A DNA stretch of 64,000 bases from Morinoia aosen (GCA_030386875.1 CM059563.1:52951602-53015601), one strand, 5' to 3'. Counted from the first letter of the stretch, positions 13,405 to 25,243 are shown. Notes: generated by a model not told the origin, from the letters alone. Program-made: numbers and translations.

Positions 13405-14704
13405 TTGTCTCATTCTATGAAAAATTTCGATGTATTCATTTCAGCCGCCTAGGTTTTAATAAATGCATGAAGCGTAAATTTCTGGAATATTTTTGCTACC
13501 AGGGTACTCTCAATAAATAGTTTATTAATGGTGTAGTGCGACAACTTTTTCCATCAAAGGATACAGTTTGATATTTTGTAGGGGTATGCCATTTCATATA
13601 CTACAGGAAATCACGAATCCTAGTCGCGCAGAATCAAATTTACCGTATGTCTTGTTTTTATAAGACTAGATATCTTGGCACCAAATATTTCGTCTGAAGT
13701 GTTAAGTTCCTTTAACATGTTTGTCACCTTCATTGAAAAATGGTAGTTATTGATTATATACTCATTTCTTTTTCATGATCTATGAATACTGATTCTAATG
13801 CTCCTCATACACGAGAAATTTTTACGTTACTTATGCAGACGGGATCCCATACGGAATTAATTTCATACCATCTGTAAAGTGCAGCGAGTCATGACAAGAA
13901 GACCCTACCAACTCAATCTAGCTTTTTACTTAATCCCATCACCAAAGCAAACTGAAGCGTCTTCATTTCGCGGGAGATGTTTCCAGATCAGGAAGCTTCT
14001 ATATCAATAATCTATGAGTGAATACGCGACTTTATTCTGCTGTGCGACTTCAGATTTGCTCTGTTTGAGCAGGAGTGTTTCATCAATTTTTACGGTATTT
14101 TGTGGGATGAACGGGAGCAGGACTCAGAATTTGAATACCCAACGTGAAAACAATTTTCTTCATGATTTTAGGGTTGTGAAATGAATGGCCTATATCACCA
14201 TTCTGCAGCGAGTTCTCACTCATTTTAAAGACTTAATTTTTATTCGTAGTATAATGTTTCACTATTAATTTTAATTTCATAAATAAAGGAAGCTATTAGT
14301 GAGTTCGTGGCTTTAAAGTTTCTGAGTGCATGTTTTGAATTTTTAACCCTCAAAAAACACAATTTGCGCTTCGTTCGCTAAGGTTATCAGAATAAGTAAA
14401 TGCTGATTGAAATAATTATTTTTGAGACCTTCAGAAAAATTGGGGCGTCGAACGAATCACACGCTTTTCCCTTGCGATATTTTTTGCCGGAGCTGGAGAG
14501 CTGCGAAAGCGTTCAAAGACGCCACTGCCCTGCAATAATGGGATACATGCCGGAGCTAAATTGGATTTGCACCAGAAAACCTCAGCGAGGACGGCAAAAA
14601 ATGCAAGGTTTTTAAAGCGTGAAGATATTCGGCCAATTCTCGAATTTTTAGTTGGTATTCTGGTATTAAAACTGCAAGATACTTTATTGTGGAGCGTTCT
14701 GCTT
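13405..14704. other. No gene seen
   Basis: Unique AT-rich DNA up to the 24-bp array. A 71-codon plus frame at 14400-14615 overlaps opposing frames and is unsupported. Confidence 0.55.
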
Positions 14705-17214
14705 GCAAGTAAATACGACATATACGACGCAAGTAAATACGACATATACGACGCAAGTAAATACGACATATAAGACGCAAGTAAATACGACATATACGAC
14801 GCAAGTACATACGACATATACGACGCAAGTAAATACGACATATACGACGCAAGTAAATACGACATATACGACGCAAGTAAATACGACATATAAGACGCAA
14901 GTAAATACGACATATACGACGCAAGTACATACGACATATACGACGCAAGTAAATACGACATATACGACGCAAGTACATACGACATATACAACGCAAGTAA
15001 ATACGACATATACGACGCAAGTAAATACGACATATACGACGCAAGTAAATACGACATATACGACGCAAGTACATACGACATATACGACGCAAGTAAATAC
15101 GACATATACGACGCAAGTAAATACGACATATAAGACGCAAGTAAATACGACATATACGACGCAAGTAAATACGACATATACGACGCAAGTAAATACGACA
15201 TATACGACGCAAGTAAATACGACATATACGACGCAAGTAAATACGACATATAAGACGCAAGTAAATTCGACATATACGACGCAAGTAAATACGACATATA
15301 CGACGCAAGTAAATACGACATATACGACGCAAGTAAATACGACATTTACGACGCAAGTGAATACGACATATACGACGCAAGTAAATACGACATATACGAC
15401 GCAAGTAAATACGACATATACGACGCAGGTAAATATGACATATACGACGCAAGTAAATACGACATATACGACGCAAGTAAATACGACATATACGACGCAA
15501 GTAAATACGACATATACGACGCAAGTAAATACGACATATACGACGCAAGTAAATACGACATATACGACGCAAGTAAATACGACATATACGACACAAGTAA
15601 ATACGACATATACGACGCAAGTAAATACGACATATACGACGCAAGTAAATACGACATATACGACGCAAGTAAATACGACATATACGACACAAGTAAATAC
15701 GACATATACGACGCAAGTAAATACGACATATACGACGCAAGTAAATACGACATATACGACGCAAGTAATACGACATATACGACGCAAGTAAATACGACAT
15801 ATACGACGCAAGTAAATACGACATATACGACGCAAGTAAATACGACATATACGACACAAGTAAATACAACATATACGACGCAAGTAAATACGACATATAC
15901 GACGCAAGTAAATACGACATATACGACACAAGTAAATACGACATATACGACGCAAGTAAATACGACATATACGACGCAAGTAAATACGACATATACGACG
16001 CAAGTAAATACGACATATACGACGCAAGTAAATACGACATATACGACGCAAGTAAATACGACATATACGACGCAAGTAAATACGACATATACGACGCAAG
16101 TAAATACGACATATACGACACAAGTAAATACTACATATACGACGCAAGTAAATACGACATATACGACGCAAGTAAATACGACATATACGACACAAGTAAA
16201 TACGACATATACGACGCAAGTAAATACGACATATACGACGCAAGTAAATACGACATATACGACGCAAGTAAATACGACATATACGACGCAAGTACATACG
16301 ACATATACGACGCAAGTAAATACGACATATACGACGCAAGTACATACGACATATACGACGCAAGTAAATACGACATATACGACGCAAGTAAATACGACAT
16401 ATACGACGCAAGTACATACGACATATACGACGCAAGTAAATACGACATATACGACGCAAGTAAATACGACATATACGACGCAAGTAAATACGACATATAC
16501 GACGCAAGTAAATACGACATATACGACGCAAGTAAATACGACATATACGACACAAGTAAATACGACATATACGACGCAAGTAAATACGACATATACGACG
16601 CAAGTAAATACGACATATACGACGCAAGTAAATACGACATATACGACACAAGTAAATACGACATATACGAAGCAAGTAAATACGACATATACGACGCAAG
16701 TAAATACGACATATACGACGCAAGTAAATACGACATATACGACGCAAGTAAATACGACATATACGACGCAAGTAAATACGACATATACGACGCAGGTAAA
16801 TATGACATATACGACGCAAGTAAATACGACATATACGACGCAAGTAAATACGACATATACGACGCAAGTAAATACGACATATACGACGCAAGTAAATACG
16901 ACATATACGACGCAAGTAAATACGACATATACGACGCAAGTAAATACGACATATACGACGCAAGTAAATACGACATATACGACGCAAGTAAATACGACAT
17001 ATACGACGCAAGTAAATACGACATATACGACGCAAGTAAATACGACATATACGACGCAAGTAAATACGACATATACGACGCAAGTAAATACGACATATAC
17101 GACGCAAGTAAATACGACATCTACGACGCAAGTAAATACGAAATATACGACGCAAGTAAATACGACATCTACGACGCAAGTAAATACGAAATATACGACG
17201 CAAGTGGATGCGAC
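14705..17214. repeat. 24-bp tandem array (minisatellite), about 104.6 copies
   Basis: The unit is GCAAGTAAATACGACATATA plus CGAC. It repeats 104 times from 14705 to 17199, with a partial copy to 17214 and one 23-bp copy (A deletion near 15768). Variant units mark internal structure: a TAAGAC form, a GTACATAC form, an ACACAAG form and a paired GCAGGT/ATATGAC form. All three minus frames and one plus frame are open for hundreds of codons because 24 is a multiple of three, giving eight-residue periods such as MSYLLASY (minus) and TQVNTTYT (plus). The one-base deletion shifts every frame without stopping it, which shows that openness is a property of the unit. I treat it as non-coding. Confidence 0.97.
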
Positions 17215-18286
17215 TCAAGTGAAACAAAAATTGTATGGAAGAAAATGTTGTAAATGTTCGTTTGATTGATAAATGAAAATGATTCTCTACGTGAAACCTA
17301 TTTGAAGGTGAACATCGAGAGTTTACATATTTTATTGACATTTTTTTAAATTTGACTAGTGGCATAACTTCGTTTTAGCTTTTATGTATCTAAACATACA
17401 ATCAAACTCAAGTGAATGTTTTGAGAATAAGTAGTTTGAGAATCCAACGTACAGTATATTTTTATTCACACTCTCATGTAAGCTCAGCATATGCAACACA
17501 TGTGCTTTGACTCATACGTAAGCAAGATAATAATATAAAATGAAATAATTAAACACTTAGAGGGAAATTTTCTAAGTCGAGCCAAAAAATTTGAAGGAGA
17601 AACACTGTTTTATCTGATGAAATCAGGATCCACGGTACCACGTTGCTTTATTCGACTCTGCCGCGAAGCACAGGTAGAAAATCATCGTTGCAACAGCGTT
17701 GCCTGCAGCCGCTTGAGTGTACAACAATAATAAGTTCGTACACTAAAATTTAAACAACTTTTTTTAGCGTTGAATAATTTATACCTCCAATCACATAGTT
17801 TATCTATTCAGTCACATGAATAGTTTATCTATTCAACAAAGAATTTTATTGATCGTTCTTGCACATATAAATAATACAAGATTCGCAACAGCAATATTCC
17901 GATGGCTCGGATGTTACAAGTGAGCAAAATCGCTTTCTTCGTTCAACAAATACTATCGAGCTCTGTTAAGAAGACCATCACAGGCTTTAGTTTCTGCTTA
18001 TTTTAGATAAAATTTAATGTTAAAACAAGGAATCTTATTTCTGAGTACGATTCCTGAGCCAAGCCTTTGATGGTGTGACTAGCTTAGTGGTTTTCAACAC
18101 GTTCACTGCATTTCCGGGGTTGTTAATGGATGCTTTGGTTTGGTAATAAGCACCAGAATTGAGATATCGACTTCACTGCTCGAGTACATTTTTTCCTGCC
18201 TAAAAAATGTAAAAAATACAATTGCACGATAGCGTTTCCCCTCTTATGATAACTATTATTTAAAAAAAAGATGCAAAACAGATCAT
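17215..18286. other. No gene seen
   Basis: AT-rich unique DNA between arrays; no supported feature. Confidence 0.6.
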
Positions 18287-18364
18287 TCATTTACACCGGT
18301 GCGAGAATGAGCAATTTACCAATTGGTACACGTATTGCCCAATACGCAGGGAACGCGTTAAAGT
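18287..18364. repeat. Dispersed repeat, copy 1 (partner at 46548-46624)
   Basis: About 78 bases align with 46548-46624 in the same orientation at roughly 70 percent by eye. Both contain ATTTA(C/T)AC(C/T)GGT, then GAGCAAT, then CAATACG(C/T)AG and GAACGCGTT. The two copies are 28 kb apart, so this is an interspersed family of unknown class. Confidence 0.7.
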
Positions 18365-18561
18365 ACTTGCAGGAAAGAATGTCTCATGCATCCTTTTAGC
18401 ATTTTTTGTTGATGTTAAACTAACCGGTTTACTAAACTGGAGTGCGATATTAGAATCATAAGCGTGCAATACGTTTGAGGTCGCTTATGATTTTCTAGTT
18501 TCATGAAGGTTATCTCGTCCGTCATGATGGATGGCTATTTTCGCTTGTTCGCAGTACTGAC

Positions 18562-18791
18562 GAACCGTGAAGTACAACAGCTCTGAACCGTGAATAATGA
18601 CAGCTCTGAACCGTGAATTATGACAGCTGTGAACCGTGAACTATGAGAGCTCTGAACCGTGAATTATGACAGCTCTGAACCGTGAATTATGGCAGCTCTG
18701 AACCGTGAATTATGGCAGCCCTGAAACGTGAATTATGACAGCTGTGAACCGTGAATTACAACTGCTCTGAACCGTAAATTATGACAGCTCT
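18562..18791. repeat. 23-bp tandem array, ten copies
   Basis: Ten head-to-tail copies of GAACCGTGAATTATGACAGC plus TCT, with scattered substitutions (GTACAA, CTATGAGAG, GGCAGCC, GTAAATT). The period is not a multiple of three and no long frame crosses it. Confidence 0.93.
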
Positions 18792-21209
18792 GGAAAAAAT
18801 CTGCAGACTTATATGAGAATGGAACATCGATAGTAATATTTCAGATATGTTGATATTAGTCCTTTATCCGCATGTAAAATAGGCAGCCAAAAAAAACGGC
18901 GGCAAAAATTCCATAGCGTTTGATCCTAATAAACCAGAGAACCTACGCAATCATGGACCGCCTGAAACATTTGTGCAGTCCTGCTACCGCTGCTGAATTC
19001 CGTTCGGAGCCGCCGACAGATGGAGGTCATTTAACGCACGTGTCATATGATTTCATTCATGCCATGTGAACTCTTGTATTTTTAATGTTCCCATTGATTT
19101 TGAGAATCCGGTTAAAAGTACGAATGTAGTTAATTTATGTGGAGCACAAAAGTTTGTTAACTCAGATGAAGTTGTCGAACTGCAACCATAAAAAGGATAT
19201 AAATATGAAATTCTTTAATACATCGGATTACGTTTTTAGTAAATTATATTATCAATGGCACTTTAGTTATATTTTATGGTAGGGACAAATATCGTCGTTC
19301 AGACGACAAAAAAACTACTGAACAAATGAACAGATTTAACGTTAAAACTAAAAAAAGGAGTACCATCCTTTTCTTGCTATTATCATGCTCGAATCTGATT
19401 AGAAAATTCTCCGCCATATTACACAGCAAACCTCCCTGTATTTTCTCTCTGGCGTTTTGAGGGAGTGCTTTATAGCTACAGTTTTCGTATAAAAGTTTCA
19501 GCTCCAGCATGAACCAAATAAAAAATCATTGCATTGATGGTTTAGATGAAGTGCGGATCGTTTCCCTGATTTAAATCTTTGAAAAATGATTCTGGCTCAA
19601 TGAGCTTCTTGCTTGACGTTTGAGAGGGAGCGTTGTCCTGTAGAAAAAGCACCGGTTTATTTCAACATGATTTTCAGTCTATAAATGTAGGTGCTAAAAT
19701 TCATTTGACACTTGAACTTGTGTTCACTCTCGTACCTTGTTGAACAAAAATGGCAGGAGATTTTCACATTTTGGGAATGACAAGCATTTCATAACCGAGG
19801 AGAATTTGGACATTGAAACTGTTTTAAGAATCTCGGATGTCTGGGTATTTTCGCAGCTCTCTCTTATTCTGGTAGATGAACTTCGCTTCAGCGAGGAAAA
19901 ATTTACCAAGTGAAAACACGATGGAATTAGTGAGTGCACCTTCCTTGAACTTCTTCAAATGAATTTATCCTAGCGAGGGACTTTTCCTTCCTGGAGGTGT
20001 GCGAGATGACGGCGCTTCTACATTTTGAATGGTGTCACCTTCAATTTTCCAATTTTGTAACCTTCAATTTTCAATTTCTCAGCTACTCATAGTTTCTTGT
20101 CTCCTCCCTCAATTTAAAAGAGGGAGGATGAGATATGTACGCGAAACCCCAACTCCCATGCACGTCGGAGTCTTTATAAGCAGTAGGCATCTTAGCCCTG
20201 CTGCTATCGTTCTCGTCACCTCCTCGAAGTGAACACATAAGAAAACGTCTCGTATCCTTACCACGACCAAGCCGCACCTCTAGCGGCACATCATATCTAT
20301 GTACAGCTAATTCTTTCATTGTCTGCTTTGAATTTCGGCTGCTTTGATAGCTTCGGATTGGCGATAAATTCGAGGTGGTTGACGTCGAGGACGATCTTTG
20401 GTAGTTCTAAGTTCGTAATATCGACTCAAATTATGATAAATCTTTAACTTTTATGCCATCATTAAATTGACAGTTTGTTATTTTAAACACCTGAAATAGT
20501 TCGGTAACAGCTGAACATTCATCACGCTTCTTAACTATTAAGCCAAGCAAGGAGAGACAACATTAAACAATATAATTTTTTTTATCTTTACAAACCCTCG
20601 ATTCATCGCGAAATTCCCTCTTACAGTATTTAAATATGTGTTAAAATCTTTTATGAAACCTCATAGTCTTCCGCATGCATACGTTTTATTACCAATTTTT
20701 CGTACACAGGGCGCTTGTATTCGTGAGTACATCATGAACTGAAAAAGGAAAGTTTTGTTTTAAATTATAGAAATAATTTTAGTGTGTGCCGCATGCTCCT
20801 TAAAGTGGAAGGGGATTGGAAGATCCGGAATCACTCAGCATTTGTATTCAAATTGAAAAAAAAACTTTAGAATAAATTTTACTAAATAGAGAACACAGCA
20901 ATTGACAGACAATTTCATTTTGTCGTTTCGTTCATAAATCTCGAGACATTTTTGATTATGCGACTTATCTATCATTGGGAAATTATTGCAAAAACAAATC
21001 AACATATGTAAATAATAAACTCCACAACAGCCACAAGTAGTTTAGAATGAATGTAACATTCAGTTGTTATCTGAATTCATATAAAATCCTGCAGTGGGGA
21101 AAAAGAAACAAGCAAACAAGCGTAAAATGACCCGCCGTCTGAACAGGTCCAGCGAAACAATCCCAATTTTTTACCAAATTTATTGAGCGCCGGCCGAAAA
21201 TGAAACAAT
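18792..21209. other. No gene seen
   Basis: AT-rich. Small open frames at 19274-19510 (minus) and 19724-20319 (both strands) overlap each other and show no domain. Confidence 0.55.
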
Positions 21210-21279
21210 TCAGAGCCATAAACTGCAATTTAATCTACCATAAATATTCTTGCTGGCACCAGAGGGTGGCGAAGAGCGA

Positions 21280-21286
21280 TATAAAG
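21280..21286 (+). promoter_or_regulatory. Candidate TATA box for the gene model at 21329-22532
   Basis: TATAAAG lies in a relatively CpG-rich stretch (about 21185-21560), 49 bases upstream of the ATG at 21329. A start site 25-30 bases downstream would leave a short leader. The spacing is right for a core promoter, but TATA words are common in DNA this AT-rich, so it counts only together with the gene model. Confidence 0.2.
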
Positions 21287-21328
21287 TGAATTTGGGCGGC
21301 CAAAAAACTTTCAAAAAGCACCCAAAAA

Positions 21329-21440
21329 ATGTTTCCTCTGTCTTTTCAGAAGATGGACGATCTCGGCTTGCTCGCCAGAACCATTTCTGTGGAGCCTCAC
21401 GGTCGTGAGATGAATGCTTCGATACACAAACCTCATCCAG
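21329..21440 (+). CDS. Candidate coding exon 1 of a repeat-derived gene
   Basis: The frame opens at ATG 21329 (A at -3) and a second in-frame ATG sits at 21353 in a good context (AAGATGG). It reads through MDDLGLLARTISVEPH and stays open to the donor CATCCAG|GTCAGT at 21440/21441, a close match to the animal consensus. The other two plus frames stop inside the exon. The pyrimidine tract TTTCCTCTGTCTTTTCAG just before AAGATGG could instead be an acceptor, which would make the upstream part intronic and 21353 the start. It ends in phase 1 and joins in frame to exon 2. Without splicing the frame ends at 21488. A 92-codon minus frame also covers the area, so the strand is not proven. No family is recognised. 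Confidence 0.28.
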
Positions 21441-21591
21441 GTCAGTCCTGGCCGACTGACATCCACCACACTGGCCAGCAGCCTTCATAAACTAGCATCC
21501 ACGAGCCTGATGATTAATTGAAAAGTTTTTGTGCGCGCCCGGCCGGCCTGACACCCCACGAACAAATGGGACTTTGTGACTTTCTTCGCAG

Positions 21592-22532
21592 TAACTTTGT
21601 GGGACTCCGAAAAATTTCTTTCTGAGAACTCCGAGTTGCAGTTGGACTTGTGTCCCTCATATCCACATGCATGCGCTGCAACCTTCCAGGACTACCTTCT
21701 TTGCCTTGCTACAAAGACTACCTCCTTTACCAGCCCAACTTACCACAAATACTACCTCCTCTACCAGCTCCACTTTTCAAAGACTACCTCCTTTACCAAC
21801 TCAACTTGCTTCAAAGACTACCTCCTTTACCAACTCAACTTGCTTCAAAGACTACCTCCTTTACCAGTTCCATTTTTTCAAAGACTACCTCCTTTACCAG
21901 CCCAACTTGCTGCAAAGACTACTTCTTTTACAAGCCCAACTTGCAGCAAAGACTACCTCCTTTACCAGCTCCACTTTTTCAAAGACTACCTCTTTTACAA
22001 GCCCAACTTGCAGCAAAGACTACCTTCTTTACCAGCTCCACTTTTTCAAAGACTACCTCTTTTACAAGCCCAACTTGCAGCAAAAACTACCTCCTTTACC
22101 AGCCCAACTTGCTGCAAAGACTACTTCTTTTACAAGCCCAACTTGCAGCAAAGACTACCTTCTTTACCAGCTCCACTTTTTCAAAGACTACCTCCTTTAC
22201 AAGCCCAACTTGCAGCAAAAACTACCTCCTTTACCAGCCCAACTTGCTGCAAAGACTACTTCTTTTACAAGCCCAACTTGCAGCAAAGACTACCTTCTTT
22301 ACCAGCTCCACTTTTTCAAAGACTACCTCCTTTACAAGCCCAACTTGCAGCAAAAACTACCTCCTTTACCAGCCCAACTTGCTGCAAAAACTACTTCTTT
22401 TACAAGCCCAACTTGCAGCAAAGACTACCTCCTTTACCAGCTCCACTTTTTCAAAGACTACCTCCTTTACAAGCCCAACTTGCAGCATACCAGCTCAACT
22501 TGCTCCAAAGACTACCTCCTTTACCAGCCTAA
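21592..22532 (+). CDS. Candidate exon 2: unique segment then repeat-encoded Leu/Pro/Gln-rich tail
   Basis: The acceptor is GACTTTCTTCGCAG at 21591. The proposed intron (21441-21591, 151 bp) starts GTCAGT and has branch-like GATTAAT and TTGTGAC words. Phase 1 joining makes codon GTA and continues TLWDSEKFLSENSELQLD in unique sequence for about 40 residues before entering the 34-bp array, where it gives alternating KTTSFTSPT, DYLLYQ and QRLPPLPA motifs until a stop at 22532. From ATG 21329 the product would be about 350 residues (342 from 21353). All three plus frames are open through the array because its higher-order unit is 135 bp, so openness there is weak evidence. The non-repeat 40 residues and the fitting splice phase are the main support. 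Confidence 0.25.
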
Positions 22533-22660
22533 CTTGAAGCAAATACTAACTAATTTACCATCTCAACTTGGTCCAAAGACTACCTCTTTTACCAGCCCAA
22601 CTTCCATCAAAGACTACCTCCTTTACCAGCTCAACTTGCTTGAAAGACTTCCTCCGAAAG
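21711..22660. repeat. 34-bp tandem array with a 135-bp higher-order unit, about 28 monomers
   Basis: Monomers of 33-34 bp carry CAAAGACTACCTCCTTTACC followed by either AGCCCAACTTGC or AGCTCCACTTTTT. Between about 21990 and 22490 four monomers (34+33+34+34) form a 135-bp block, anchored by CTACTTCTTTTAC at 22121, 22256 and 22391, exactly 135 apart. The edges are looser monomers. Plus is strongly pyrimidine-rich. A deletion near 22486 (GCAGCATACCAGC) breaks the phase. Confidence 0.95.
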
Positions 22661-23070
22661 CTCTTCTACTTAGACACACTCAAGTGCATAAAGTTGCATT
22701 GTCTAATTGATTGCTTCCAAGTTGAAATATTTCCCTCTAAATCAGAAGCAAATCTGACCTGCGCTTGAGATTTTCCCGTTCCATAGCTCTTTAATAATAT
22801 TTTTATTTCTATCTTGAGCGACTATTTATATCTATAAAAATAAATACCTGTTCACACTTTTTTAACGGCCCTCAACAAGACATTGCACCGTCGAATCATC
22901 GCTGATGAGATACTAAATTTACTGAAGGTGCATATATGTTTGTCGCTTCATTTGTTGCTCAGGCATTGAAAATGTGAGGCTTTAATGTTTAAATATGGTG
23001 TCAAAACCTAAAAAATAGGGAAATGCATCGTTACCCATCTCGCAAAAAAAAAATTTTTCTGCTATTGTAC
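22661..23070. other. No gene seen
   Basis: AT-rich DNA downstream of the array. There is no AATAAA close after 22532, although TAAAAATAAATACC occurs near 22834. Confidence 0.5.
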
Positions 23071-23304
23071 AGGGCAGCCCCAAAATAACTCGCCTTTTTT
23101 TAAAATTGTTCACAAAAGAACATTGAAACATTAAACGTTCAGGGCTATTGTAAATAATAAAAGAAATTCAAAAGCCGTTGCAGCCTTTTATCTAAAGGGT
23201 CAAAAGTCATAACGTATTGCTCGCATAAAACGTAAATTTTACCCCTTAAAATAGAGGGCTTCATAAAAACAGCGAGAAAAGTATAAATGAGCTTAATTTC
23301 TAGG

Positions 23305-23463
23305 ATGATGGAGCAATTATTAGCGTATGAAGAAGTTGCAGAAATATTTGAGGTGAACGAAGATGTCCCGATTGAAAAAGCAGAAACGTTGTGGTATCAA
23401 AGTTCAAAAAAATCTGTATCCACAACAGACAAGCAACACTCAGGCAAAGCTAGAAGTGGTTAA
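23305..23463 (+). pseudogene. Possible transposase N-terminal helix-turn-helix relic
   Basis: A 52-codon ATG frame reads VPIEKAETLWYQ then KKSVSTTDKQHSGKARSG and a stop. The spacing VP-x(6)-LWxx-x(4)-S-x-S-x(8)-G-x-x-R-S/T-G resembles the N-terminal DNA-binding segment of animal DNA-transposon transposases (the DUF4817-like kind, which often has a SGRPR motif at this point), with a residue apparently lost. No catalytic domain follows. The upstream word GGGCAGCCCCAAAATAACTC (about 23073) could be a terminal-repeat remnant. The match is by eye and short. Confidence 0.28.
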
Positions 23464-23932
23464 AATAATCCACCAATTCAGTTTGTCTCAATAACGTTGA
23501 CGGCGGTCGTCTTAATATCCCTTTCCATACGTAACATATATATGAATTTCTAGACTCTCCTGCAACGTTTCAAATTATCCCAAGCTCTCATGGTTCCCAA
23601 TTTTCGCGTTATCGGTTTCCGAAAAGGTTGTTGCTTATGGGCCACTTCATACGGAAGGAATAGTTTTATTTTACTTCTAGGTTACATGCATAACAAATAA
23701 AAACGGCAGGGAGACGATACTGCACAATATACTGTTTCTAAACGTGAAAATTTTTATCAATGAACGCCAATGAAAAAATTCAAAGTTCGAATTTAATATT
23801 TATACTAGCCCCCTTTCAAGCTCGTGCGAACACTCGAAGACAGGAAAGTAAGCGCCACAAAATAAGTTCACATCACACATTGAGTTCAAACCTTTTTACT
23901 AAAAACTTATCGCAACGTAAATCCGTTACAGA

Positions 23933-23960
23933 ACAATAATAATAACAATAATAATAATAG
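23933..23960. repeat. (AAT)n microsatellite
   Basis: About nine AAT units with one AAC interruption. Confidence 0.85.
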
Positions 23961-24195
23961 AATCCCAACTTGACAGGTCATACAAGGAGGTCGTTATTAC
24001 AGTAGATAAATATTTCCTCTCAACCAAACTGTTATTCCTTTTCAACAAGACACGATACAAACAATCCGTGTCCCGGGTACCTTGAACATGAAAACCTGAA
24101 CAGAACAACCTACTAAATGCTATAGACAAAAACTTAATCAGCACTAAAGAAAACCTTAAAAATTATCTTAGCAAGACCTAAGTTGCTGGAACAAA

Positions 24196-24459
24196 ATGGG
24201 CGCAATAAACGAACACGAAGTAGACAATCGAAAAACTGCCGCAAGGTGCGCCGAAAAAAATCGACTGCAATCCGAACTTCACAACAACAGAGGAAAAAAA
24301 TCTAACAAGACCGCCGAGCAAATAGGCGCGCTCTATACGGGTTGTCGTCAGTTTGGAGCTACTGCAGTATATTTTATTTCATTCAACGGTGTGCTGGGTA
24401 TTGAAAGTTATGAGGCGCTTGCGGTAAAGTTGGAACGAGATTGCAGGGTTTCATCATAA
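24196..24459 (+). CDS. Hypothetical 87-residue ORF, charged N-terminus
   Basis: ATG at 24196 in a good context (CAAAATGG). The first 45 residues are rich in Asn, Glu, Lys and Arg (for example AARCAEKNRLQSEL), less hydrophobic than random AT-rich frames usually are. The second half is more hydrophobic (ATAVYFISFNGVLG). No domain is recognised. There are no clear splice sites and a shorter minus frame overlaps its end. It could be a small gene, an exon or chance. Confidence 0.2.
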   Translation: MGAINEHEVDNRKTAARCAEKNRLQSELHNNRGKKSNKTAEQIGALYTGCRQFGATAVYFISFNGVLGIESYEALAVKLERDCRVSS

Positions 24460-24689
24460 CTGGAATTGGCAATTTGGGTACAAAAATCTTCGCGCTAACA
24501 TCTGACTTTTCGTAGAACTCGATCTGTATGACAATTCGTTTACTTATCAGCCCCGTTACAAATCGTTCTTGACAATTCGTTCTCATTTGTATTCATATAA
24601 GAATTATACATTTTCATCAATAACTTGAGATGATCAGTTTTAAGGTGTTTACGACACATTAGTCACGCAGAGTTTTAGTGTAAATCTGT

Positions 24690-24704
24690 GTTATTATTAT
24701 TATT
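24690..24704. repeat. (TTA)n microsatellite
   Basis: Five TTA units (TTATTATTATTATTG). Confidence 0.7.
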
Positions 24705-25243
24705 GCTGGATTGGAACAGCTACTTCGCTTACAAAGACCATAATAAGCTCGTCGGCGGGTTTTTCTCGCTCGGTAAAGAACCAATGAATCAGAAATTAGA
24801 GCCGTCCAAACAGTATCAGTTATGGTTATTCAATTTCATCGAAGTCAAAACTTTTAGTCAAGCTATTAAATTTCTGCATACCAGTTCCATTCGTTCACGG
24901 TCTGAATACTAAATACGATTATAACGGGGCACTTTGTTTTTAGAGCATGTGTAACGCATTGTCCAAATTTTGCCAATAAGTTCTTACCGAAGTTATTTTC
25001 TGACCACTTAATGGAAATGACCATATCTCATTACATTGATACGCCTCTTACCTAACAATTATCTTGAACAATTATTGAGAACCTTCAAAGTGAAAACGTT
25101 CAATTTTCAACAAACGTAAACTGCAGAGCTTCCTTGATATTCTCGTGCCTTTGTGCAGAGCATGATGCGCAGTGAATGCAGAGTTGCTAATGCAGGCGCA
25201 ATGATGTCTTAGAGCTGTGTATCTTTTACATCCTACAAAAGAA

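Noticed and set aside
14703-15791. Plus-strand 362-codon frame with an eight-residue TQVNTTYT period
   Set aside because: Same artefact; it looks like a Thr-rich structural protein but has no start context, splice sites or non-repeat domain.
14684-17365. An 893-codon minus-strand open frame across the 24-bp array, with a true ATG in unique sequence
   Set aside because: All three minus frames are open along the array and a one-base deletion merely swaps the repeated peptide. Openness comes from the 24-bp unit, not from coding constraint.
9116-24459. Similarity between the KENRLRSELN segment (9116 frame) and EKNRLQSELH (24196 frame)
   Set aside because: The underlying DNA similarity is short and does not extend; likely chance.
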